From the NCBI RefSeq assembly GCF_025567625.1, contig NZ_JAOQJC010000056.1:1-46895 (forward strand): a DNA stretch of 46,895 nucleotides. Reading direction: 5' to 3'. This stretch comes from Paenibacillus sp. J5C2022. GTDB lineage: Bacteria > Bacillota > Bacilli > Paenibacillales > Paenibacillaceae. Of the stretch, positions 34,569 through 42,961 are shown piece by piece. Each line of letters opens with the position of its first letter. Position 1 is the first letter of the stretch. Both the position numbers and the translations under genes were made by a program. A model generated the notes under the pieces. That model did no database searches. It saw nothing but the letters and a program-made list of their open reading frames with translations, and was not told where the DNA came from.

Positions 34569-35921
34569 ATGAAGAAATCATGGATGCTGTTGCTTGCGCT
34601 CACGATGCTAGTAAGCATTATCGCGGGTTGCGCGGGAAAAAACGAGAAGAAAGAGATTCCGAAGGCAAGCGATCCGCCCGCGGAGGAATCGGGCGCTCCG
34701 GTGAGTGACTCGGCTAACGAAGAAGCCTTCACCATTCGCCTTGGAGCTTGGTTTATCGACGATCGCCCGCATATGCAGCAATTCAAAAACGATGTTGACA
34801 AGCGCTATAAAGAAAAGTATCCGAATGCCACGATACAATGGGATATTTTGTTGGGCGCAACGTACTTTGATAAGCTCAAGGCGGAGCTAGCTTCGGAAAC
34901 AGCTTCTGACGTCATGTTCATCCAAGGGTTGGCGCAATATGCTGAAGCCGGTTATTTAGCCGATTTGTCGGATCAGCCGTGGGCTAGTCAGCTGCAGCCC
35001 GGCGGGAAAAAAGACGCCATGCATCTGGGGAAAACATACGCGGTTCCGATGGGGCTAGCGACCAGCGGCGTATGGTACAACAAAAAAATCTTCTCCGATC
35101 TCGGAATATCCGCGCCCGCAAACGCAAAGGAGTTTATGGCTGCAGCCGAAAAGATTAAAGCGGCGGGAATAACGCCTGTCGCGGCAGGATTTAAAGACGC
35201 GTGGACGGCATCATTGTTTTACGGCTTGTGGTTGCAATCCTATGGTTACGAAAGCAGTAAAACGTACGGCAAGGATCTATATGACGGCACCAAAAAAATC
35301 GATGGCCCGGAAGTGCAGGCCGTCATGAATCACATTCAAGAAATGGCGCAAAAAGGATATTTCAACAAAACGGCATTAAGCATCGATTGGCCACAATCAG
35401 CAGAGTTGTTTACTTCAGGACAAGCGGCGATGATCGCTCAAGGACCATGGATGCCGGGAACCGCGCAAGAAAACTTCAAGACAAAAGGCCATAACGAATT
35501 CGAGATGGGCTACATCCCATTATCTACGGAATCGGGCTACTACAACTTGTCGCTTGGCGCTGACGCTTCTCTGGGCATAAACGCCAAAACGGAATTGATG
35601 CAGCCTGCCAAGGATTTGATCGCAACCATTGTTAGCCCTGAGATTTACGGTCCGTACAATGTAGGCAACGGCAACATTCCAGCCATTAAAGGAATTGATG
35701 TTACGTTTCCGGATGCGGCTATGAACGATCTGCTTGCTGCGGTAAATAGCGGAGAAGCAAACTTTGGATTCGGTTCATATATTGCGCCGTCGGTAGATAC
35801 CGCGTTAACGGAAACGGTCACGAAGATCTTATCTGGCCTCAAGTTTAACACTAACGATCTTGCGGAAGTTCAGAAGGTGCTGGAGAAAGATAAAGGCGTG
35901 GTCATACTGCCGCCGGAATAA
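34569..35921 (+). CDS. Carbohydrate ABC importer lipoprotein (family 1 solute-binding protein)
   Basis: A 450-residue lipoprotein with lipobox IIAGC and lipidated C21, an acidic linker (about 22-53) and a family 1 solute-binding fold (LGAWFIDDRPHMQQF, later KTYAVPMGLATSGVWYNKK). GGGGGG lies upstream of the ATG. It feeds the permeases at 35982 and 36857 and probably binds oligosaccharides released by the secreted DUF4038 enzyme. It follows GH20 after 120 bp, where an internal promoter may exist, and is followed by a stem-loop like the one in the glycosaminoglycan operon. Confidence 0.88.
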   Translation: MKKSWMLLLALTMLVSIIAGCAGKNEKKEIPKASDPPAEESGAPVSDSANEEAFTIRLGAWFIDDRPHMQQFKNDVDKRYKEKYPNATIQWDILLGATYFDKLKAELASETASDVMFIQGLAQYAEAGYLADLSDQPWASQLQPGGKKDAMHLGKTYAVPMGLATSGVWYNKKIFSDLGISAPANAKEFMAAAEKIKAAGITPVAAGFKDAWTASLFYGLWLQSYGYESSKTYGKDLYDGTKKIDGPEVQAVMNHIQEMAQKGYFNKTALSIDWPQSAELFTSGQAAMIAQGPWMPGTAQENFKTKGHNEFEMGYIPLSTESGYYNLSLGADASLGINAKTELMQPAKDLIATIVSPEIYGPYNVGNGNIPAIKGIDVTFPDAAMNDLLAAVNSGEANFGFGSYIAPSVDTALTETVTKILSGLKFNTNDLAEVQKVLEKDKGVVILPPE

Positions 35922-35928
35922 ATAATGA

Positions 35929-35960
35929 ACAAGTCCGGTCAGTCCTCTGGCCGGACTTGT
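35929..35960 (+). terminator. Intercistronic hairpin after the binding-protein gene
   Basis: ACAAGTCCGG (35929-35938) pairs with CCGGACTTGT (35951-35960), and the stem can extend by two inner pairs to leave an 8-base loop. No long T run follows. It lies between the binding protein and its first permease and probably limits expression of the permeases or protects the upstream message. Confidence 0.65.
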
Positions 35961-35981
35961 CCGTAAAGGTGAGGAAACTTC

Positions 35982-36857
35982 ATGATGAACAAAAAAGCAT
36001 GGATAACCGGACTCATGTTTGTATTTCCAGCAGTTATAATTTTCTCTATTTTTGTCTATTATCCCTTTATTTTAAGTATCTATTATTCCTTTACGGAATG
36101 GGATTCGATTCGTCCGCCGAAATTCGTAGGATGGGATAACTACGCATTCCTGTTCGAGGATTCCAAGATTAAACAAGCGGCGAAAAACACGTTATTATTA
36201 ACCGTATTCGGCATTCTTGTTCAGAATTCTCTTGCTCTGTTGCTCGCTATTTTATTAAATCGAACATTTCGGACTCGTTCCTTTTTGAGAATTGCGTTCT
36301 ATATGCCAGTGGTCGTTAGTCTTGTCGTCACCTCGGTCGTATGGGGCAACATTCTTCAATTCGATGGAGTGATCAATTCGTTGCTGAACGTGATCGGCTT
36401 GGAGAGTTTAACTAAGGATTGGCTAGGGAACATCTCGACCGTTTTCCCATCGATCATATTGCTGTCGCAATGGCAAGCGCTCGGTTATTGCGCAGTTATC
36501 TATCTTGCCGGTCTGCAAGCCATTCCAGGAGAGATCTATGAAGCCTCTACAATAGATGGCGCCAGCGGATTCAAGCAATTCAGGTATATTACGCTTCCCC
36601 TCTTAATGCCGTCTGTGACCATCGTTGTGTTTATGACCATCGTTGGAGGGCTTAAATTTTTCGATATCCCTTATGTTTTGACGAATGGCGGCCCCGGAAC
36701 GGCGTCCTATACCATCACTTTGGCCATCTATAATGCCGCTTTCCGTGGAAATACGTATGGGTATGCAATGGCAGCTGGTATTACGCTTATGGTATTCATT
36801 ATGCTTGTCACTTTCGTTCAATTAAAGTTTACACGAAAACGGGAGGTAGAGTTATAA
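35982..36857 (+). CDS. ABC sugar importer permease, MalF/UgpA type
   Basis: A 291-residue six-helix permease with EAA loop EASTIDGASGF. An AAGGTGAGG ribosome binding site lies about eight bases before the ATG; a second ATG follows immediately. Its stop codon overlaps the start of the next permease (TAATG), which indicates translational coupling. It works with the lipoprotein at 34569. As for the other importers in the window, no ATPase gene is linked. Confidence 0.9.
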   Translation: MMNKKAWITGLMFVFPAVIIFSIFVYYPFILSIYYSFTEWDSIRPPKFVGWDNYAFLFEDSKIKQAAKNTLLLTVFGILVQNSLALLLAILLNRTFRTRSFLRIAFYMPVVVSLVVTSVVWGNILQFDGVINSLLNVIGLESLTKDWLGNISTVFPSIILLSQWQALGYCAVIYLAGLQAIPGEIYEASTIDGASGFKQFRYITLPLLMPSVTIVVFMTIVGGLKFFDIPYVLTNGGPGTASYTITLAIYNAAFRGNTYGYAMAAGITLMVFIMLVTFVQLKFTRKREVEL

Positions 36858-37699
36858 TGAAGTTGACGTCCAATACGGAGGGCCAAAAAGCCGGAATTTT
36901 TACAGAAATCATTATGATCGCATTTGCGCTCATTTTTCTTTATCCGATTTTCTACCTGGTTACGACTAGTTTCAAGAAGCCTGAACATTTTTACGATCCA
37001 CTATCTCTTCCGACGTCGTTATATTTGGGCCACTACGAAAAAGCGTTCGCGAAAGTGGATGTGTTGCAAGGATTCTTGAATACGGGAATCATTACATTTG
37101 GTTCACTTATTTTGATCGTAATTGTGTCCTCCATGGCAGGGTATACGATCGCCCGAATGCCGCACAAGTTTTTCCAGGGTCTCTTGTTATTCTTTCTGTC
37201 TGGCATGGTCATTCCTTTGCAGACGGGAATGATTCCGCTGTTTAAGCTGGCGGTAGCGACGCATTTGATTGATACTAGAACTTTTCTGATCTTGTTGTAT
37301 ACGGCGGGAGCGATACCATTTGCCTCATTTATCTATACGGGTTTCACAAAATCGATTCCGAGAGAAATGGAAGAATCAGCGAGTATGGATGGCTGCGGAA
37401 AGTGGAGAACCTTTTGGACCATTATATTTCCATTGCTGCTCCCGGCTACCGGGACCGTATTTATTCTAAACATATACGGATTTTGGAACGATTTGTTTAG
37501 TCCGCTGCTATTTCTGAAAGATCCGAACAAGCTGACGCTTATGTCACAAATTGTGCAGTTCAAGGCCAATAATCAATCCGTCGATTATGGTCCGGTATTT
37601 GCGCTTAGTGTCATTGCGACGCTCCCTTTATTTCTATTGTTCTTCTTTACTCAGAAATACATCTTCAGGGGCCTTGTCGTTGGCGCGGTTAAAGGATAA
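36857..37699 (+). CDS. ABC sugar importer permease, MalG/UgpE type
   Basis: A 280-residue permease with six helices, a variant EAA loop (EESASMDGCGKW) and the subfamily ending KYIFRGLVVGAVKG. GGGAGG precedes the ATG, which overlaps the stop codon of the preceding permease. It completes the membrane core of the second-locus importer and is followed by the YesM-type kinase gene with only a short gap. Confidence 0.9.
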   Translation: MKLTSNTEGQKAGIFTEIIMIAFALIFLYPIFYLVTTSFKKPEHFYDPLSLPTSLYLGHYEKAFAKVDVLQGFLNTGIITFGSLILIVIVSSMAGYTIARMPHKFFQGLLLFFLSGMVIPLQTGMIPLFKLAVATHLIDTRTFLILLYTAGAIPFASFIYTGFTKSIPREMEESASMDGCGKWRTFWTIIFPLLLPATGTVFILNIYGFWNDLFSPLLFLKDPNKLTLMSQIVQFKANNQSVDYGPVFALSVIATLPLFLLFFFTQKYIFRGLVVGAVKG

Positions 37700-37753
37700 A
37701 AGGTCAATTACAGGGGGTAGAGGGTCATCCTGCAGCTTATTCGCTCTAAGATC

Positions 37754-39406
37754 TTGTACAAGATGGTGGTTGTCTATTCCTTGCTTACATTAATTCCTCT
37801 ACTCATCATCAGCTCTACTTTTTATTTACGTTCCAAGGAAGTGATTGAAAAAGGAATTGTTCAATCCCGGACGGTTAACCAACTGGTAGCCGAAACGGGA
37901 GAGAAAATCGATCGGTTGTTGCTGCAACACGAGCAGAAAATGAAGGATATTATAAACAACGCTTCTGTTGTTCGCCTTTTGCATAATGATTTGATGCCGG
38001 AACGTTACCCATTGGATACGGAGGAGCGAGCATTCGTGGAAACGATTGTCGAAGAACTGTTGGCATTGGAATATGAGAATATGCGTGAAAATATTGGAGA
38101 TCTCGTCGATGCCATCGTTTTGTTCAATAAACAAGGAGATGTCTATTCGCCAGACCCTTCTTGGACGATAGAGTTCAGATCGGCGCTTGAACTAATGCCT
38201 TATGAAAGAGAAGGAGAGCCTGCATGGGCTTTTTTTCTCGATAAGGGGAGAATAATTGGAGCGGTAAAACGATTCGGCGGAGGGGAAAACGTTGAATTGG
38301 GTATGCTTGCCGTCACTTTAAACGAAGACAAAGTTCAAAAGCTATTTTCTGAATTTCCTAGTCATTTTCAGATTGTTACGAAGTCCAATATTATTTTGTC
38401 AAGCAACGAGCCGGACAAACTTGGAAAACTATATCGAAGAGAGGAGAACCCGAACAAGATCGAGCATGCTTACCAGTCGTCGGTATCCGAATATCGATAT
38501 ATTGGGTTAGAAGAAAGAGGTTTGGCGATACAACAAATCGATCGTCAAGCCTGGTTCTCCATCAGTATCACGATCGGCGCATGGATATTGGTTATGGTTA
38601 TTACTTTTTTTATTCTTCGAAGAATTACCCGACCGATTTTAACGTTAAGCCGGTTGATGGAACTCGCGAAAAAAGAAAACTACCAATTGATCGAGAACAT
38701 ACACACAGTCGATGAAATTGGTATCTTGGCCCAAAGCTATAATAAACTGATTTCCCGTACTAAACATTTGATTGAAACGGTGTACATGAGCGAAATTAAG
38801 CAAAAAGAATCGGAATTAAAGGCGATTAGAATACACTTTAATCCACACTTTTTATATAATACGCTGGAGTATGTCAGTATTTTGGCCCAACAGAATCGAA
38901 GCAGAGAAATCCCTTCAATCGTTCACAAGTTGTCGCGTATCTTTCGGTTTTCTATTTCCTCTGATGAGCCGTTTGTTTCGCTGGAATTGGAGCTTGTGTT
39001 TAGCGAAATATATTTGCAAATACACAAGCATCGTTATGAAAATCGATTAAACTATAGCATTGAAATAGCGGAGGAATTAAAGAGCTTGCTCATTCCTAAG
39101 CTTATTCTTCAGCCTGTAATTGAAAACGCGTTCATTCACGGCATTGACCATTTGCCCGACAATGGAGAAATCTCGATTAAAGTATACGAGAAGGAATACC
39201 GGCTCTATGTTGATATTACGAACAATGGCCCAAATCCGGAAGAGATAGAGTCCGTCCAGTCTGCTGGTACCGGGACGGGACTTGCTAACGTACGTTCCCG
39301 AATTCGATTGCATTTTGGTGAGGAATATGGACTGGAGCTTCTGAGGAACGATAAACGACTTACGGTGGCCAGAATTTGTTTGCCTATTATGTTTCCCAAT
39401 AACTAG
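37754..39406 (+). CDS. YesM-type sensor histidine kinase
   Basis: About 550 residues from the TTG at 37754. A membrane segment near the N-terminus (VVVYSLLTLIPLLIISSTFY), an extracellular domain of about 240 residues, a second membrane segment (WFSISITIGAWILVMVITFF) with a HAMP linker, then the His_kinase domain with H365 in FNPHFLYNTLEY and a C-terminal ATPase with N in QPVIENAFIHG and GTGTGLANVRSR. The start is uncertain: homologs usually carry a few extra residues (RSKILYK-like), which here are encoded upstream, where a CTG at 37730 has AGGGGGTAGAGGG in front of it. It phosphorylates the YesN-type regulator that follows and probably senses an extracellular sugar or the loaded binding protein. 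Confidence 0.88.
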   Translation: MYKMVVVYSLLTLIPLLIISSTFYLRSKEVIEKGIVQSRTVNQLVAETGEKIDRLLLQHEQKMKDIINNASVVRLLHNDLMPERYPLDTEERAFVETIVEELLALEYENMRENIGDLVDAIVLFNKQGDVYSPDPSWTIEFRSALELMPYEREGEPAWAFFLDKGRIIGAVKRFGGGENVELGMLAVTLNEDKVQKLFSEFPSHFQIVTKSNIILSSNEPDKLGKLYRREENPNKIEHAYQSSVSEYRYIGLEERGLAIQQIDRQAWFSISITIGAWILVMVITFFILRRITRPILTLSRLMELAKKENYQLIENIHTVDEIGILAQSYNKLISRTKHLIETVYMSEIKQKESELKAIRIHFNPHFLYNTLEYVSILAQQNRSREIPSIVHKLSRIFRFSISSDEPFVSLELELVFSEIYLQIHKHRYENRLNYSIEIAEELKSLLIPKLILQPVIENAFIHGIDHLPDNGEISIKVYEKEYRLYVDITNNGPNPEEIESVQSAGTGTGLANVRSRIRLHFGEEYGLELLRNDKRLTVARICLPIMFPNN

Positions 39407-39421
39407 AGCGAGGTGGTCGAA

Positions 39422-40987
39422 TTGAACGTTATTGTTGTGGATGACGATCATTTGATACGAAACCATATCGTGGAAATCATTGATTGGCAATCGCTCGGCT
39501 GCACTGTCGTCGGCCAAGCTGAAGATGGGGTTGCGGCGCTGAAGCTGCTTTCCGAGCGGGATGTGGATTTGCTCATTACCGATATCCGCATGCCGGGGAT
39601 GGATGGATTGGAGCTGATACGGAGATCAAAAGCCGTTGCGCCTCAATTATCTGTGCTTCTGCTGTCCGCGTACAATGAATTCGATTATGCAAAACAGGCG
39701 ATGAAATTGGGAGTAAGCGATTTTATCACGAAACCGTTTCTACCATCAGAATTAATTGAATGCGTGCGTTATGTGAAGACTCACAGCCTAGAAGGCAACA
39801 GTGAGTGGATTAGACAAGATGAAACGATTCAAATGTTGCAGAACCCAGAGTGCAGCAAGGAAGAGAAAGAACAAAGGTTGGATAAGGTAGGGTTATTGGC
39901 TCGTCCGGTTACTATGTTGGCGCTGGAAATTGACAATATTGAGCTTCTCTATCATTCAGGTATGCCGTTCTCTAAACTTGCGCTCAGGGAAACGGTTATA
40001 AATTTGTTGAAGGAGTTTTTAATCCATCATTGGGCTGTCTTATCGCAGGAGGGGTTGCACGTTTATGTCTTCTCCGGTCCCGATATGCGGGAGAATGAAT
40101 TCCGGGATTTACTGTTCGAAGCAGCGAGACAATTGCTAAAGCTATGCAATGAGAGGTTCTCATACAGCATATCTATCGGAATTAGCAGGTTAGTGCCTTC
40201 ATTACTTTATTTGGAGGATGCCGTAAAGGAAGTTCGGCAATGCCTTGATTATCGAATCTTGCTGGGCAAGGGGTCCATCATTTCCTACGAGGCGATTATA
40301 TCGGCCGATATCTGGGGAAAAGTAGGAGAGCGGGAATGGAATCTGGTCGAAATTCAAAGAATGTTCAAATCGGGCTCTGACGTGGACGTATCTCTTTTTA
40401 TCCGAAATTGTTACAAGGAAACGCTGCAGAAGGGAATGAGCAAGCAGCAGGTTCAACGGATGGTGTCAGACCTATTGGATATAGCGGAGAACATTCTGCT
40501 AGATTACTCAGTAGAATACAATTGGTTTGAGATTCGCAAAACCGTCATGCAATTTAACGTGCTCTCGGATTTGCTTCGGTATTTGGAAGAACAATTAAAG
40601 AATATGACGGTAGCGATAAGGGAGCAGATAAAGGACCCCCAGTATCGAATCGTCCTGCAAGTGCAAAATCTCATCAAGTTCCATTATCATGAAGAAATTA
40701 CGCTGCAAATGATCGCGGAGCGCCTTTATATGAACTACTCGTATCTGAGCAGAATACTGAAGCAAAAATCAGGGAAGTCGTTTCGTGAGCTTCTATGGAG
40801 CTATCGGATCGAAATGGCTAAAAAATTGCTGGCTGCGGGAGATAAAAAGGCGTTCGAGGTTGCCTACGAGGTCGGTTTCAAGGATCCTGCGCATTTCAGT
40901 CAGTTATTCAAAAAACATGTAGGCGTCAACCCTATGGAACATGCCGTTCTAAATCGGCAGCAACTATTGGAGCGACAAGATATCTAG
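39422..40987 (+). CDS. YesN-type response regulator with AraC output domain
   Basis: A 521-residue regulator from the TTG at 39422 (GAGGTGG five bases upstream); a GTG at 39413 is an alternative. The receiver domain (about 1-120) has acidic D7-D9, phosphoacceptor D54 in LLITDIRMPGMDG, LSAYNEFDYA and the lysine in ITKPF. A middle region of about 280 residues of unknown fold follows, then an AraC double helix-turn-helix at the C-terminus (LQMIAERLYMNYSYLSRILK, and FEVAYEVGFKDPAHFSQLFK). It is the partner of the adjacent kinase and the probable activator of the glycan locus starting at 25128. Confidence 0.9.
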   Translation: MNVIVVDDDHLIRNHIVEIIDWQSLGCTVVGQAEDGVAALKLLSERDVDLLITDIRMPGMDGLELIRRSKAVAPQLSVLLLSAYNEFDYAKQAMKLGVSDFITKPFLPSELIECVRYVKTHSLEGNSEWIRQDETIQMLQNPECSKEEKEQRLDKVGLLARPVTMLALEIDNIELLYHSGMPFSKLALRETVINLLKEFLIHHWAVLSQEGLHVYVFSGPDMRENEFRDLLFEAARQLLKLCNERFSYSISIGISRLVPSLLYLEDAVKEVRQCLDYRILLGKGSIISYEAIISADIWGKVGEREWNLVEIQRMFKSGSDVDVSLFIRNCYKETLQKGMSKQQVQRMVSDLLDIAENILLDYSVEYNWFEIRKTVMQFNVLSDLLRYLEEQLKNMTVAIREQIKDPQYRIVLQVQNLIKFHYHEEITLQMIAERLYMNYSYLSRILKQKSGKSFRELLWSYRIEMAKKLLAAGDKKAFEVAYEVGFKDPAHFSQLFKKHVGVNPMEHAVLNRQQLLERQDI

Positions 40988-41376
40988 CGTCTTCAGAAGC
41001 AAACCAAGTTTGCACATCTGCTAGACTCATCAACGTTTATCCGGCTTGAGGAGAAGATGTATCCTATCTATTGCGGGGAATGTTTCGAACTTTGTATTGG
41101 CGATAGTGGCATCCCATGCCGATTAGAACTTGATCGTTATTGGTAGGCGATTTTATATGGTTCCAGTTCTCCTTGTATTAAATTCTAGATAACGAATTAA
41201 TCATCAGAGTAATCAGGATGGTATACACCACTACATCTATATGTCAGCGACTGCTACTCAAGCCATGTAGAGTGCGTAGTGGGGGATATGTCGGGCCGAT
41301 ACCTAGAAGTCTATAGTTATCAATATTCGGTGAAGTATTTCTCCTTTGCACAGGATACGAGCGACTCTAAAAATAA
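40988..41376. other. Gene-free junction between two segments
   Basis: About 390 AT-rich bases with no recognisable gene, hairpin terminator or repeat. It ends where base composition rises sharply and the truncated kinase frame opens (TAA at 41374-41376). It likely marks the junction of two segments of different origin. Confidence 0.55.
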
Positions 41377-41898
41377 GGTGTTGCGAGAGCGGGCAAATAC
41401 AATTTGCGCAAGGAGCCGTTCCGCATCGGTGCGCTGGCCGGATCGCTGACGGATAAAATGTTCGTGGAGCTGAAGAAGAGGGTCGTCTGTGCGGTCGAGC
41501 TAAGCGCGGACGCGTTCGTGTTCGGGGATGAATTCCGCATCGTCCAAGTGCTGACCAATTTGCTCGGCAATGCGATCAAGCACACTCCCGAAGGCGGCCA
41601 AATCCGCATCAGCACGGAAGAAGGGCCCGGCAGCGGAGTACCGGGCGCGAACGGATGCGTGCGCATTGAAGTGTACAACGACGGCGACCCGATTCCCGAG
41701 GCGGACTTGCCGTATATTTGGGATACGTTCTACACCGTCGACAAATCGGGAAGCCGGGAAATCGGCGGCGGCTCCGGCATCGGTCTCGCCATCGTCAAAA
41801 ACATACTGACGCTGCACGGCAGCGACTTCGGCGTCCGCAACGTAACCGGCGGCGTGCTGTTTTACTTTACGCTGCCATTGGTGGACGAAGATGGGTAA
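41377..41898 (+). pseudogene. 5'-truncated sensor histidine kinase, ATPase domain only
   Basis: The open frame starts right after a stop codon at 41374-41376 and encodes about 173 residues: ARAGKYNLRKEPFRI (the linker that follows the dimerization helix), then a HATPase domain with N box LLGNAIKHTPEGG, a G1-like block (EVYNDGDPIP) and G2 GGGSGIGLAIVKN. The phosphoacceptor histidine, membrane segments and HAMP are missing. No cognate response regulator lies next to it. The candidate start TTG at 41404 has no proper ribosome binding site. It resembles EnvZ/VanS-type kinases. It is most likely a decayed fragment left at a recombination junction. It converges with the aldo/keto reductase, four bases away. 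Confidence 0.75.
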
Positions 41899-41902
41899 TC
41901 GG

Positions 41903-42781
41903 TCAAGCGATGGATGTCGGAGCGCCGAACGGACTGCCGTACTCCGGAATTGCCGCCAACAGAGCGCGCGCCTCCGCATCGTCCATCGTACCGAACTTCT
42001 CGACGGCTGCGGCGATTTTCGGGAATAGTTGTATATCGCCGGCGCTTGCGAAGCCGTGGATGCCTTCATGGGATAAGGCGTAATGAACGCAAGCGTCGAT
42101 CGTCCGCTGGTCGTCGAATGGCTCGTACCAGGTCGCATGATTGCGCGTCTGGCCGACCGCCCACGGGCCTTTCGCCACAGCCTTGATGACCCGCAGCGGG
42201 ACTTCCCTGCGCTTCGTTTCTTCGACAAGAGCATCGAACGATTGGCGGTATTCCGGCAATCCGTACAAGTAATAATTGAACGGTGTAAGCACCGTCTCGA
42301 AGGCGAAGCGGCGGAGCGCCTCCAGATGGACCGCGGGTGCGGAATGCCCGTGCCCGGTTATGCCGATATGGCGCACGAGCCCTTCTTCCTTCGCTTCGAG
42401 CGCCGCTTCCAGAGCGCCTCCCGCCGACATGCATTTGTCCAGCTCCTCGATCGTGCCGACCGCATGAAGCTGCAGCAGATCGATCGTATCGGTGCGGAGC
42501 CGCGTAAGCGAACGGTATATTTCCTCCTTCGCTTCCTTCCATCCGCGATGTGCCGTTTTCGTCGCCAGAAATACGTCTTTGCGTATTTCCGGCATCCATT
42601 TGCCAAGCCTCACCTCCGAATCTCCATAGCTGGCTGCCGTATCGATGTGGTTGACTCCGTGCTCCAGCGCGAACGCGATCGAACGGTCCGCCTCGTCCTG
42701 GGTTACGCTGCCCAGCTTCGCTCCGCCGAACAGCAGCACCGAGCTCTCGAAACCGATATTTCCCATCTTTCGCCTCAGCAT
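41903..42781 (-). CDS. Aldo/keto reductase
   Basis: A 292-residue NADPH-type oxidoreductase with TIM-barrel fold. The tetrad is present: D47, Y52 (DTAASYGDSE), K75 (LATKTAHRG) and H106 (LLQLHAVG). It reduces aldehydes or ketones; substrate unknown. AAAGGAGG precedes the ATG, and a -10 like TATAGT lies on its own strand. It is transcribed away from the GntR-fusion gene, sharing an intergenic region with it, so it may be the target of that regulator. Its stop lies four bases from the end of the truncated kinase. GC content is high like the rest of this block. Confidence 0.88.
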   Translation of the reverse strand: MLRRKMGNIGFESSVLLFGGAKLGSVTQDEADRSIAFALEHGVNHIDTAASYGDSEVRLGKWMPEIRKDVFLATKTAHRGWKEAKEEIYRSLTRLRTDTIDLLQLHAVGTIEELDKCMSAGGALEAALEAKEEGLVRHIGITGHGHSAPAVHLEALRRFAFETVLTPFNYYLYGLPEYRQSFDALVEETKRREVPLRVIKAVAKGPWAVGQTRNHATWYEPFDDQRTIDACVHYALSHEGIHGFASAGDIQLFPKIAAAVEKFGTMDDAEARALLAAIPEYGSPFGAPTSIA

Positions 42782-42893
42782 GTATACCCGCCTCCTTTAT
42801 CCCTACTATACGCCTTGAATCCCGGAATGAAAAGCCCCTCCGAGGATCGCGATCCATATAACCGTTCGTATGTTAAACTGCGGTGTATTCATG

Positions 42894-42914
42894 TATACTG
42901 AAGGTACATGTACC
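42894..42914 (+). promoter_or_regulatory. -10 box with palindromic operator before the GntR-fusion gene
   Basis: TATACT (42894-42899) is a near-perfect -10 element, with TGTTAA 17 bp upstream as a weak -35. Immediately after it lies the perfect 12-bp palindrome GGTACATGTACC (42903-42914), at about the transcription start. GntR-family regulators bind short dyads of this kind, so this is a good candidate for autoregulation, and possibly for control of the divergent aldo/keto reductase. Confidence 0.5.
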
Positions 42915-42961
42915 CAACATTACCTTTTATCTCATGCCGGAAGGAGATTCATCCCAGAAGT

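Noticed and set aside
40988..41376. Possible insertion-sequence end or attachment site at the kinase truncation
   Set aside because: No inverted repeats, target duplication, integrase or tRNA end could be seen at the junction.
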